Part shown: positions 9,124 to 15,399 of the stretch, in pieces
How the letters are laid out: every line of letters starts with the position of its first letter
Position numbering within the stretch: the first letter of the stretch is position 1
Made by a program: the position numbers and the translations under genes
From: Bacillota bacterium
GTDB taxonomy: Bacteria > Bacillota > Clostridia > Christensenellales > Aristaeellaceae
DNA length: 34,662 nt
Assembly: GCA_023435435.1 (NCBI GenBank)
Contig: JAEYRW010000037.1
Location: 1-34,662 of the forward strand
Direction: 5' to 3'
The notes under the pieces: model-generated
Database searches by the model: none
What the model was told of the DNA's origin: nothing
The model's input: the letters and a program-made list of their open reading frames with translations, nothing else

Positions 9124-9534
9124 CTATATTTTTCCGCTGCGCGCTATGGACCCCAGGACGCCGTTGACGAACGGGCCCGCCTTATCGCCGGAAAAGGTGT
9201 TGGCGAGCTCCACCGCCTCGTTGATGACAATGGCGGGCGGATTCGACCCGCTGGTCAGCTCATAAGCGCCTACGCGCAGGATCGCGAGATCCACGCGCGA
9301 CAGCCTGTCCAGCGACCAGCCGCGGGCGTATTCGGCGATGAGTGCGTCGATGCGCGCCTGCTCGGCCACCACACCCTCGTAAAGCGCGTTCATAAAGGCG
9401 TATTCGGTTTCATCGGGCTTGACCTCGAGGAGGTTCAGCCGCGTCTCCTCCCCGCCTTCGCCGCCCATCTCCCACTCGTAGACAAGCTTCATGGCGTGCG
9501 CGCGGGCCGTCGATCTGTTCATGCGTTTCTTCAT
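9124..9534 (-). CDS. nusB: Transcription antitermination factor NusB
   Basis: NusB is a small all-helical RNA-binding protein that works with NusE (S10) at boxA in rRNA antitermination. The sequence STARAHAMKLVYEWEM begins the family fold, and PPAIVINEAVELANTFSG followed by FVNGVLGSIAR is the diagnostic C-terminal signature. The start is ambiguous. ATG at 9534 (136 residues) is only about 1-2 nt from AAGGAG. ATG at 9522 (132 residues, MNRSTARAH) aligns better with B. subtilis NusB but is 13 nt away. The frame continues upstream to 9639 without support. It lies between amaP and folD in the operon. Confidence 0.93.
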   Translation of the reverse strand: MKKRMNRSTARAHAMKLVYEWEMGGEGGEETRLNLLEVKPDETEYAFMNALYEGVVAEQARIDALIAEYARGWSLDRLSRVDLAILRVGAYELTSGSNPPAIVINEAVELANTFSGDKAGPFVNGVLGSIARSGKI

Positions 9535-9645
9535 TCTCCTTCTATTTGGCGAGGGCATTAATTCGGATTGAAAAGTCCATCCCCAAGCCGCGCAACCGAG
9601 GCAGCGCGGTTTTGGATGGAATGGGCCTTGCGTCCGCAATCGAAT

Positions 9646-9669
9646 GCGGTGGCGCAGGCGCGCCGCCGC
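9646..9669 (-). repeat. Hairpin in the amaP-nusB gap
   Basis: GCGGCGGCGC and GCGCCACCGC (minus strand) form a 10-bp stem with one mismatch and a 4-nt loop inside the 153-nt amaP-nusB gap. No U-run follows, so it looks more like an RNA stability or attenuation element between operon genes than a full terminator. Confidence 0.45.
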
Positions 9670-9687
9670 AATGGATCACCTATGCGA

Positions 9688-10476
9688 TTACTCAGCCTTC
9701 TCCTGCGCCGCCTCGTCGGTCTCCTCGGTCTCGGCGGGCTCGTCCGTCCCGGCCGGTTCCTCCACCTCGTCGGCCTCCGCCGCATCCCCCGCTTCTTCTT
9801 CGTCGGCGGGGAGAATCACGGGCGCAAACACGATCTCGCGTTCCTCGCTCTGCTCCACCGGCTCGGTCTTGGGGATGATTGTGACCTTCTCAGGCGCGGG
9901 CTCCTGGGCGGGCTGGGGTTCGACCCTCACGCCTTCCGGCGCGGGAAGAACGGAATTGATGACCACGGAAACGTCCTTGACCGCGACGCCGCAGTTCATC
10001 TGGATGTAAGCGCGCACCGCGCGCTGCATGTTCATGGTCACCGTCGGAACGTGTGTGCCGCTTACGATGTCCAGCGCGATGGCAACCGTGATGGCATCGC
10101 CCGCTTCGGAGATGTCAACCACCATGTCCTTCACGCCCGCCGCGGAGCCAACCGCCTGCGCGGCCATTTCCTTGAGCGCCGGAAGGGCGATCCTGACCTG
10201 CCCGTTCTCGTCGTTGGTCAGGGTGATGAAGTCGCGCTTCACCTTCTTGCCCGGCATGATCGCAACGAGCACGAAGATGCCCAGCAGCGCCACGATGGCG
10301 CCGATGCCGCAGACGATGAGCTTCCACAGAAGCCCCGGCGCCTGCGCAGCAAGCCCGTCATAGAACGGGGCAAACAGGTCGATGCCGAATACCTGAAGCC
10401 CCAGCAGCGCCACCAGCGCCACCGTCAGAAGGACGTACAGGAAAATCAGTACCCGATCCCAAAATCCGTTTTTCAT
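9688..10476 (-). CDS. amaP: Alkaline shock response membrane anchor protein AmaP
   Basis: AmaP anchors Asp23 to the membrane in Firmicutes. This 262-residue protein has two N-terminal membrane helices (about 9-31 and 49-74). They are followed by a soluble domain similar in pattern to Asp23-family modules (VRIALPALKEMAAQAV, then VKDVSVVINSV). It ends in a long Pro/Glu/Asp-rich tail of about 80 residues, probably disordered, which is longer than in typical AmaP. The ribosome site AAGGGAGG is 9 nt before ATG. asp23 is immediately upstream, which supports the call. The tail is very acidic and could be a protein-binding segment, but that is inference. Confidence 0.85.
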   Translation of the reverse strand: MKNGFWDRVLIFLYVLLTVALVALLGLQVFGIDLFAPFYDGLAAQAPGLLWKLIVCGIGAIVALLGIFVLVAIMPGKKVKRDFITLTNDENGQVRIALPALKEMAAQAVGSAAGVKDMVVDISEAGDAITVAIALDIVSGTHVPTVTMNMQRAVRAYIQMNCGVAVKDVSVVINSVLPAPEGVRVEPQPAQEPAPEKVTIIPKTEPVEQSEEREIVFAPVILPADEEEAGDAAEADEVEEPAGTDEPAETEETDEAAQEKAE

Positions 10477-10502
10477 GTGCTTTTGCCTCCCTTTGCGCGA
10501 GG

Positions 10503-11051
10503 TCAGAGGCTGGAATCCTCCTCGGGTTCCTCGTCCACCTCGGGCAGGTCGTCGTTGAACGCGAGGTCGTCCTCAACGGTCGCCTCGGGGCTCTCCTCGG
10601 GCGGCTGTTCCTCGCAGGCGTTCTTCAGAAGCTTTTTCTGCTGTTCGTCAAGTTCGGCGGCCGCCTTGTTCTCGCGTTCGAAGCTTACGCCCAGGACGTG
10701 CACATCGATGTTGCGGACGTCGAGCCCGCTCATGGTCTCGATGGCCTTTTTGACGTTCTCCTGAATGCTCCGTGCGACATCCGGAACGGGCGAGCCGTAT
10801 TCGACGACGATGGTCACGTCCACGGCGACCCGGTTGTCCTCGATGTCCACCTTGATCCCCTTCGTATAATTCCGGCTGGACTTGCGCGTGAGTATATCCG
10901 CGAGCGCGGAGTTGGACGAGGTCATGCTGGCCACGCCCTCCACCTCGTTGGCGGCAAGCCCCGCGATCGTCGCCACAACCTCGGTCGCGAACGAAACGGT
11001 TCCCTCCGGATTGTCGTTAAGCTTGACCTCGGGCGAATGATTGTCAGCCAT
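10503..11051 (-). CDS. asp23: Asp23/Gls24 family envelope stress protein
   Basis: This is a member of the DUF322/Asp23 family of abundant envelope-stress proteins found at the membrane through AmaP. The conserved region runs from GTVSFATEVVATIAGLAANE to VRNIDVHVLGVSFE, with VAVDVTIVVEYGSPVPDVA in between. The C-terminus is strongly acidic. The start at 11051 lies 8 nt from GGAGG; another ATG at 11057 is too close to it. This is the first gene after a strong promoter at 11091-11119. It is therefore the probable promoter-proximal gene of the 12-gene housekeeping operon that runs to recN. Confidence 0.9.
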   Translation of the reverse strand: MADNHSPEVKLNDNPEGTVSFATEVVATIAGLAANEVEGVASMTSSNSALADILTRKSSRNYTKGIKVDIEDNRVAVDVTIVVEYGSPVPDVARSIQENVKKAIETMSGLDVRNIDVHVLGVSFERENKAAAELDEQQKKLLKNACEEQPPEESPEATVEDDLAFNDDLPEVDEEPEEDSSL

Positions 11052-11090
11052 AGCCATGCCTCCTCCCGGTTGGCCTGTCATATCAAGTTC

Positions 11091-11119
11091 ATTATATCAG
11101 AAAATCGGCGCGCAGGCAA
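11091..11119 (-). promoter_or_regulatory. Sigma-A type promoter for the asp23-recN operon
   Basis: On the minus strand, TTGCCT (11114-11119) and a perfect TATAAT (11091-11096) are spaced 17 nt. The promoter lies between the spoIIIAH stop and asp23, so the housekeeping genes need not depend on the sporulation operon upstream. No terminator was seen in the short gap, so sporulation read-through remains possible. Confidence 0.8.
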
Positions 11120-11130
11120 TGTTTTGCTCT

Positions 11131-11616
11131 TTAATTTACGGGGATGATCCGAACGTCCGCAGCCGGTATGTCCGTCTCTGACAAAACCAGCTCGAGAACC
11201 ACCGCCGCGTCGGCGTCCGTAATCTCGCTTTTGCGAATCATGACGCTCACCGTATCCTCCGACGCCGCCACCGCCGCGTCCTCGTATCCACGGGCTTTCA
11301 GAACGCCCGAAACCGTCTGCTCGATCTCCATCCGGCGCACGATCTCAAGCTTTTGCGCCTGCGCCTCGGCGACCAGCTCGGTGGATGTGGCGGGCGCGTT
11401 GATGATGTCGTCGAGCTGCGAGATCTGCATGCTCCGCAGCTGTTCGCGTTCAAGCACGAACGCCGAGAGCGCGTCCGTCGCCTCCCCCTCGTCCGCCGCG
11501 ACGCTCTGCGCCTTGGGGTTCAACCCGAACAGATCCGGACGCACCGCCGCGACGCAGCACACTGCGAGGCTCACGACGATCAGTGCGTATGTGACCCTCA
11601 GTAGGTTCCGCTTCAT
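11131..11616 (-). CDS. spoIIIAH: Stage III sporulation protein AH
   Basis: SpoIIIAH is the mother-cell membrane protein that binds forespore SpoIIQ and forms a ring of the feeding channel. From the ATG at 11616 there are 161 residues. A membrane helix lies at about 9-25 (VTYALIVVSLAVCCVAAV), then a helical linker. The C-terminal ring-building domain resembling YscJ/FliF has DTVSVMIRKSEITDADAA and a VRIIPVN end. It starts 1 nt after the spoIIIAG stop with GGGGGGA upstream. Read-in codons before the ATG belong to the spoIIIAG shadow. It is shorter than the B. subtilis protein (218), mainly in the linker. Confidence 0.9.
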   Translation of the reverse strand: MKRNLLRVTYALIVVSLAVCCVAAVRPDLFGLNPKAQSVAADEGEATDALSAFVLEREQLRSMQISQLDDIINAPATSTELVAEAQAQKLEIVRRMEIEQTVSGVLKARGYEDAAVAASEDTVSVMIRKSEITDADAAVVLELVLSETDIPAADVRIIPVN

Positions 11617-11617
11617 A

Positions 11618-11974
11618 TCAATCCCCCCGCATCCGCGCGATTTCGATGTCCCTGGCGTCCACCCCGAGCAGCGTTTTGGCGGCGTCCGCCAGGGCGAGGT
11701 AGACGCCCATGTCCCCCGCGCCCTCGGCAACGATGAGGACGCCCGTCACGCTGCCGTCCTCGGCCTGCGCGATCATGACCCGCACATCCCCCGCGCCGGC
11801 CACCTGGGAAAGCGTCGATTCCATGCGCGACTCGAGCGCCGTGGAGGCAGCGTCCCCCCCGCCCGCGTCCCGGTTCTGCGTCCAGAAGAGGGCGGCGAGG
11901 GCGATGAGCAAAATGAGCGCCAGATACTCCACCTTGCGCGCGCCGCGCAGACTGTCCATGAATTTAGAAAGCAT
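11618..11974 (-). CDS. spoIIIAG: Stage III sporulation protein AG (short form)
   Basis: SpoIIIAG forms a large ring in the intermembrane space of the sporulation channel. This copy has 118 residues, about half the B. subtilis length (about 229). It has one membrane helix (about 16-31, EYLALILLIALAALFW) and a single ring-building domain (ESTLSQVAGAGDVRVMI, then GVLIVAEGAGDMGVYLALA). The region between these, which in longer homologues includes a beta insertion, is nearly absent. It starts 3 nt after the spoIIIAF stop with GGGGTG as ribosome site. The call rests on the domain plus operon position. Confidence 0.88.
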   Translation of the reverse strand: MLSKFMDSLRGARKVEYLALILLIALAALFWTQNRDAGGGDAASTALESRMESTLSQVAGAGDVRVMIAQAEDGSVTGVLIVAEGAGDMGVYLALADAAKTLLGVDARDIEIARMRGD

Positions 11975-11977
11975 ATT

Positions 11978-12154
11978 TCACCCCGCGAAGCGCAGGATCG
12001 CCGCGAGCATCATGACGACGCTCGATACGGCGCACAGCCCGGCCACCAGGCGCGCACCCTGGTCGGACTCCGGTGCGGCGAGTTCCGCGGCGGACGCGAA
12101 CGCCGCCACCGCCACGATGGTATAGACAAACCCGCCGATCTGCGCCGTCGTCAC
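11978..12154 (-). CDS. spoIIIAF: Stage III sporulation protein AF, membrane part only
   Basis: This is a 58-residue protein in the slot where spoIIIAF always lies. It starts with GTG at 12154, overlapping the spoIIIAE stop by 4 nt (GTGA), and ends 3 nt before spoIIIAG. It has two hydrophobic segments (GGFVYTIVAVAAFASAAE and LVAGLCAVSSVVMMLAAIL) joined by PESDQGARL. This matches the N-terminal two-helix layout of SpoIIIAF. The soluble ring-like C-terminal domain of normal SpoIIIAF (about 200 residues) is missing, and spoIIIAG follows at once. The reading is clear, but the name rests on position and topology rather than strong sequence identity. Confidence 0.75.
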   Translation of the reverse strand: MTTAQIGGFVYTIVAVAAFASAAELAAPESDQGARLVAGLCAVSSVVMMLAAILRFAG

Positions 12155-13230
12155 CTGAGCACGCCCCTTCCCGCGTTGATGGCCGCCCCGGTCATCACCA
12201 GCGCCAGCATCACCGCGACCATGGAAATCGTCAGCAGCATGGAAATCACGTCCGCGAACCGGGAAACCACGCCCGTGATGGCTGAATCGGAAACCGGCAT
12301 CGCCACGGCGTTGGCAAGCCGGATGGCGAAAAGCGTGGCCGCGAGCCGGATGATGGGCGCGCCGCAGGCGTACACGACCACAAGCATGCCGGTGAGCCCC
12401 GAGGCGGATTTGACCAGAAGCACGCTCGAAAGCGCCGCGTCGAGGGAATCCGCGATGTCGCCGCCGATGACCGGGATCAGGTTGTCGACCGCGTAGCGCG
12501 CCGTGCGCACCGCCGCCGAGTCGTAGCTGGCCCCCAGCATGCCCTGCACCGTCAAAAGCCCCACAAACAGCGCCAGCAGAATGCCCGCGCCCCACATGGC
12601 GACGGACTTGAGCATCGAGAAGATGCCGTCGAGCCGGAGCGCCGAGGAAAACGCGGCCGCGCAGGCGAGGGCGCACGCGGCGGAGGATAAAAAGATGCCC
12701 CAACCGCCCAGTACGTCCACGATGAGCTTCCCCGCCAAGGACGTCATGGGCGAAATGAGCGCGGCGGTGGACGTTGCGCCGGCCAGCGCGGTGAGCGCGG
12801 TCAGGACGGGCAGAACCGCGTTTGTCACGGCGGAAATCTGGGAAAGCAGCGCGCGGGAAGCCTTGAGGGCGTCCGTCATGACGGAAGTGAACGTCAGCGC
12901 GCATACCATCGCGCAGAGGAACACCGCCACCCGCGCCGTCTTGCCCGCCGCCTGCCGGATCACCGCCGCTACGATGAGGGGCATAAGGAAGGCCGCGAAT
13001 ACCGTGCCCAACCGGGAAAGCGCCTGGTCCCGCAGCGCGGCGAAAAGGTCGGGAAGGGTGTCCTCGTTCAAAATTGCGTCGCCTGACGCGAGTTTCAGGA
13101 TGGTTTCCCGGACGGAAATGCCGCTTTCCGCCGCGTCCGCCGCGGACTGAAAGCCGGAGAGATCGATGGAGTCCACGATGCCGTTGATATCGTCCGCCCG
13201 CGCAACCCCCGGCAGCAGCAAAAGCGCCAT
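12151..13230 (-). CDS. spoIIIAE: Stage III sporulation protein AE
   Basis: SpoIIIAE is a polytopic mother-cell membrane protein of the SpoIIIA channel, proposed as a transport component. It has 359 residues from ATG at 13230. A short signal-like start (MALLLLPGVARA) is followed by an extracytoplasmic segment (DDINGIVDSIDLSGFQ), then many membrane helices. Typical features include AAVIRQAAGKTARVAVFLC and VDNLIPVIGGDIADSLDA. The ATG shares one base with the spoIIIAD stop (TAATG) and has no ribosome site of its own, so coupling is likely. The longer frame upstream to 13623 is a shadow of spoIIIAD. Confidence 0.93.
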   Translation of the reverse strand: MALLLLPGVARADDINGIVDSIDLSGFQSAADAAESGISVRETILKLASGDAILNEDTLPDLFAALRDQALSRLGTVFAAFLMPLIVAAVIRQAAGKTARVAVFLCAMVCALTFTSVMTDALKASRALLSQISAVTNAVLPVLTALTALAGATSTAALISPMTSLAGKLIVDVLGGWGIFLSSAACALACAAAFSSALRLDGIFSMLKSVAMWGAGILLALFVGLLTVQGMLGASYDSAAVRTARYAVDNLIPVIGGDIADSLDAALSSVLLVKSASGLTGMLVVVYACGAPIIRLAATLFAIRLANAVAMPVSDSAITGVVSRFADVISMLLTISMVAVMLALVMTGAAINAGRGVLR

Positions 13231-13616
13231 TACAAAACAAGCGATGACACCCGCGAAAGGATTTCCGTGATAAGCGGCACCGCCATGGCGAGAAGCGCCA
13301 GCCGCGCGCCCAGCTGAATCCGCCCGGCCAGTGCCGATTCCCCCGCGTCCTGACAGATCTGCGCCGCGAATTCCGCGATGATTGAGATGCCGCAGGCACG
13401 CAGCATGATCCGGACGCTCGCCTGCTCGACGCCTGCCGCGTCCGCGAGGGAGGACAGGGTTGAAATGGCCGTCTTGAATTCCGGCAACATGACGGCCACC
13501 GCCGCGATTCCCGTCGCGATGGCGACCCCCAGGGAAAGCTCCGGCCTCTGCTCCTTGAGCACCGCGCAGATCAGCGCGCCGGCCACGCAAAGCAGCGCTG
13601 CGTAAATCGCGTTCAC
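13230..13616 (-). CDS. spoIIIAD: Stage III sporulation protein AD
   Basis: This is a small membrane protein of the SpoIIIA channel, 128 residues with about four hydrophobic segments. The family signatures are clear: AVLKEQRPELSLGVAIATG in the first part, SIIAEFAAQICQDAGESALA in the middle and LLAMAVPLITEIL at the end. The start is taken as GTG at 13616, 6 nt after the spoIIIAC stop. The ATG overlapping that stop is in the wrong frame. No distinct ribosome site is seen, so coupling to spoIIIAC is probable. Confidence 0.93.
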   Translation of the reverse strand: MNAIYAALLCVAGALICAVLKEQRPELSLGVAIATGIAAVAVMLPEFKTAISTLSSLADAAGVEQASVRIMLRACGISIIAEFAAQICQDAGESALAGRIQLGARLALLAMAVPLITEILSRVSSLVL

Positions 13617-13622
13617 GCGGCA

Positions 13623-13820
13623 TCAGTAGAGCTGAAAAACTTCGCGCACCTGGCCGAAGAAATCGCTCAGCATGTTGACCACCATGAGCAGCACCACGAC
13701 CAACCCCGCCAACGTGGCGAGCGTCGCGATGTCCTCCCGGTCGGCGCGCTTGAGCACCTGCGCCACGACGGAGGTCAAAACACCGATGGCCGCGATTTTG
13801 AAGACGAAGTCGATGTCCAT
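13623..13820 (-). CDS. spoIIIAC: Stage III sporulation protein AC
   Basis: SpoIIIAC is a 65-residue membrane protein with two hydrophobic segments (FVFKIAAIGVLTSVVAQVL and IATLATLAGLVVVLLMVVN). The middle sequence KRADREDIATL matches the conserved loop of SpoIIIAC, which resembles a short form of SpoIIIAD. The start at 13820 follows a strong AAGGAGG at 7-8 nt. A longer in-frame reading upstream is a shadow of spoIIIAB. It sits between spoIIIAB and spoIIIAD as in all spore formers. Confidence 0.94.
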   Translation of the reverse strand: MDIDFVFKIAAIGVLTSVVAQVLKRADREDIATLATLAGLVVVLLMVVNMLSDFFGQVREVFQLY

Positions 13821-13833
13821 GCGCGCCTCCTTC

Positions 13834-14337
13834 TTAAATAAACCCGATGAGAATCGCGACGCCCGCAAGCGCGCCCAGGGTGGTATAGAGCCGCACCCGC
13901 TCCGCGCCGTCCTTGCGCGCGCCCGCCTCCAGCCGCCCCAACGCCTTGATGGCCGCGTCAAAGATCGCCTTATGTTCGTTGCGCCCGGCGGAGCCGAGTC
14001 CGTCAAAGAAGGCGTCGAGCGTTTCGAGATCATCCGCCGTGAGGCTGTCGAGCCGGCCGCCGCGTTTTCCCTCGCGGATGCGCAGCGCCTGCCACGCCTC
14101 CCGCGCCCCGCAACCCACCATGTGAAGACCCGTTTCCCTGAGAAGATAGCACTGGGACTTCTCAAGCGCTGCGCTCAGCGGCAAAAGCCTGTCCAGCATG
14201 TGTACCTTGAGCATCTGAAGGCCGTCCATGGTCTCCGCCAGCAGCCGCGCGCGCCGCACGTTCCCCTTGCCGAAGGCGCGGCCGATGAGCGCGCAGCAAA
14301 CGATTGTGATCGCGCCCAGCGCAAGCCTCACGCCCAC
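13834..14337 (-). CDS. spoIIIAB: Stage III sporulation protein AB
   Basis: SpoIIIAB is a membrane-anchored helical protein of the SpoIIIA complex, resembling type II secretion component GspF. It has 167 residues. An N-terminal membrane helix (LALGAITIVCCALIG) is followed by RARLLAETMDGLQMLKVHM, a helical body, and a C-terminal hydrophobic helix (LYTTLGALAGVAILIGFI). Two GTG starts are possible. GTG 14337 is 7 nt after GGGAGG. GTG 14331 aligns with the B. subtilis start and overlaps the stop of a preceding small frame (GTGA). The difference is two residues. Confidence 0.91.
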   Translation of the reverse strand: MGVRLALGAITIVCCALIGRAFGKGNVRRARLLAETMDGLQMLKVHMLDRLLPLSAALEKSQCYLLRETGLHMVGCGAREAWQALRIREGKRGGRLDSLTADDLETLDAFFDGLGSAGRNEHKAIFDAAIKALGRLEAGARKDGAERVRLYTTLGALAGVAILIGFI

Positions 14338-14408
14338 TTCGCCACCTCCCAAAGGTCCGCGCATGCCTCCGCGCCCTCCCCGTGCGCGAATTCGGGAAGC
14401 GTCTCCAC
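14328..14408 (-). CDS. Possible 26-residue ORF or 3' extension of spoIIIAA
   Basis: Between spoIIIAA and spoIIIAB there are 29 open codons in the same frame as spoIIIAA, directly after its TGA. From a GTG at 14408, with AAGGG 5 nt before it, they encode 26 residues including LPEFAHGEGAEACADLWEV. The codons have G/C at 25 of 29 third positions and mostly G at first positions, like real genes here. The TGA at the end overlaps one of the two GTG starts of spoIIIAB. It could be a coupling leader peptide, a former SpoIIIAA C-terminus, or chance in GC-rich DNA. Confidence 0.35.
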   Translation of the reverse strand: METLPEFAHGEGAEACADLWEVAKWA

Positions 14409-14417
14409 AAAGGCCCT

Positions 14418-15275
14418 TCACGCAGGATTGCCCGCTTCCCATCGCGCCACGCGCTTTACCGCGCCGGGCTTCGGCCCCAACAGCACGCCCAGCGAAAACG
14501 CGCCTTCCCGAATGATCCGCGCGACGCCTGACATGAGAAATCCCGGATCGAGGGAGGCGCCGTGGGCGGAAGCGACCACCCGGACGCCGCAGCGCGCCGC
14601 CTCCAGAACCGCCGCGTCATCCCCCGCCGCGCCCAGCTCGTCCGTTACAACCACGTCCGGGGACAGCGCGCGGATGGCGGTCATGAGCGCCGTGCGCTTG
14701 TCGCACATGGAGAATACGTCCGTGCGCGGTCCGACGTCGAGGGTGGGGACGCCGTCTTTGCAGGCGGCGATTTCCCCCCGCTCGTCGATGACGCACACGC
14801 GCCTTCCCCGTTCCGAGAGCAGCCGCGCAATGTCCCGGAGCAGCGTCGTCTTGCCGAGGCCGGGCGGCGAGACGATGAGAGTGCCTTCGGACGCTTCCAC
14901 CTGCGGAAGAATTCCCTTCGCGCAGCCCACGACTTCCCGCGCGACGCGGATGACGATCGAGCCGATGTCAGAGACGGATTTCAGCCTTCCGTCCACGCTC
15001 GAGACCATGCCGCAGACCCCCGCGCGGCTGCCGTCGGGCAGCGTAAAAAAGCCGTTTGCCAACTCGTCCTCGCGCGCGTACAGGCTGTAGCCCATGAGGA
15101 ATTGAACCGTTTCCCGGAATGCCCGCGCGTCGAGGCGCCCAAACAGGACGTCTCTTCCGCCCGTCGAGACCAGTTCAACGGGACGATTCGCCCTGAGCCG
15201 CACTTCAGAAAGCGAATCCCCCATTCTTTCCGCTTCCGCGCGGGCCTCCGGCCCCAGAAAACCCAAGTCGAGCAT
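14418..15275 (-). CDS. spoIIIAA: Stage III sporulation protein AA (ATPase)
   Basis: SpoIIIAA is the cytosolic ATPase of the SpoIIIA channel, related to secretion ATPases. It has 285 residues (B. subtilis 307). The N-terminal part has SLSEVRLRANRPVELV, and GFFTLPDGSRAGVCGMV is a conserved family block. The Walker A motif is PPGLGKTT at 137-144, VCVIDERGEIA follows, and the Walker B-like stretch is DVVVTDELG at 207-215. The start at 15275 lies 6 nt after GGGAGG. It is the first gene of the operon. After its TGA, codon-like sequence continues in frame, described separately. Confidence 0.95.
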   Translation of the reverse strand: MLDLGFLGPEARAEAERMGDSLSEVRLRANRPVELVSTGGRDVLFGRLDARAFRETVQFLMGYSLYAREDELANGFFTLPDGSRAGVCGMVSSVDGRLKSVSDIGSIVIRVAREVVGCAKGILPQVEASEGTLIVSPPGLGKTTLLRDIARLLSERGRRVCVIDERGEIAACKDGVPTLDVGPRTDVFSMCDKRTALMTAIRALSPDVVVTDELGAAGDDAAVLEAARCGVRVVASAHGASLDPGFLMSGVARIIREGAFSLGVLLGPKPGAVKRVARWEAGNPA

Positions 15276-15295
15276 CGTCCACCTCCCGGCAAGAA

Positions 15296-15324
15296 AATAT
15301 ATGCCCCCATTTTCCTGTCTATCC
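15296..15324 (-). promoter_or_regulatory. Candidate sigma-E promoter of the spoIIIA operon
   Basis: On the minus strand, GGATAGA (15318-15324) and CATATATT (15296-15303) are spaced 14 nt. The sigma-E -10 consensus CATACAnT is matched except for one base and the -35 ATA core is present. It lies 20 nt upstream of the spoIIIAA start. spoIIIA is a sigma-E operon in B. subtilis, which supports the reading. Confidence 0.45.
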
Positions 15325-15372
15325 GCCGATTGTCCATTGAAATGTCCGGCGAAGCTGGTATAATGGGGGCAT
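15301..15372. repeat. 11-bp inverted repeat between divergent promoters
   Basis: ATGCCCCCATT (15301-15311) and AATGGGGGCAT (15362-15372) are perfect inverted copies 50 bp apart. One arm overlaps the candidate sigma-E -10 of spoIIIA and the other overlaps the -10 of the GH4 gene. This could be a paired operator or a chance repeat; it is too far apart to be a simple terminator. Confidence 0.6.
15337..15364 (+). promoter_or_regulatory. Sigma-A type promoter of the GH4 glycosidase gene
   Basis: TTGAAA (15337-15342) and a perfect TATAAT (15359-15364) are spaced 16 nt, about 35 nt before the ATG. The -10 merges with one arm of the 11-bp inverted repeat. Confidence 0.75.
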
Positions 15373-15399
15373 CCACTAAATACAGGGGAGGTACCAACC

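Noticed and set aside
12155..13399. Long Arg/Gly/His-rich frame running into spoIIIAF
   Set aside because: It is antiphase to spoIIIAE, and only the last 58 codons after the GTGA overlap have membrane-protein character.
13231..13623. 131-codon upstream extension of spoIIIAE
   Set aside because: It is a shadow of spoIIIAD; the family start and the TAATG overlap fix the start at 13230.
14418..14420. UGA read as an amino acid (selenocysteine or recoded genetic code)
   Set aside because: TGA ends many genes in this window, no SECIS-like stem was seen after it, and SpoIIIAA is already near normal length.
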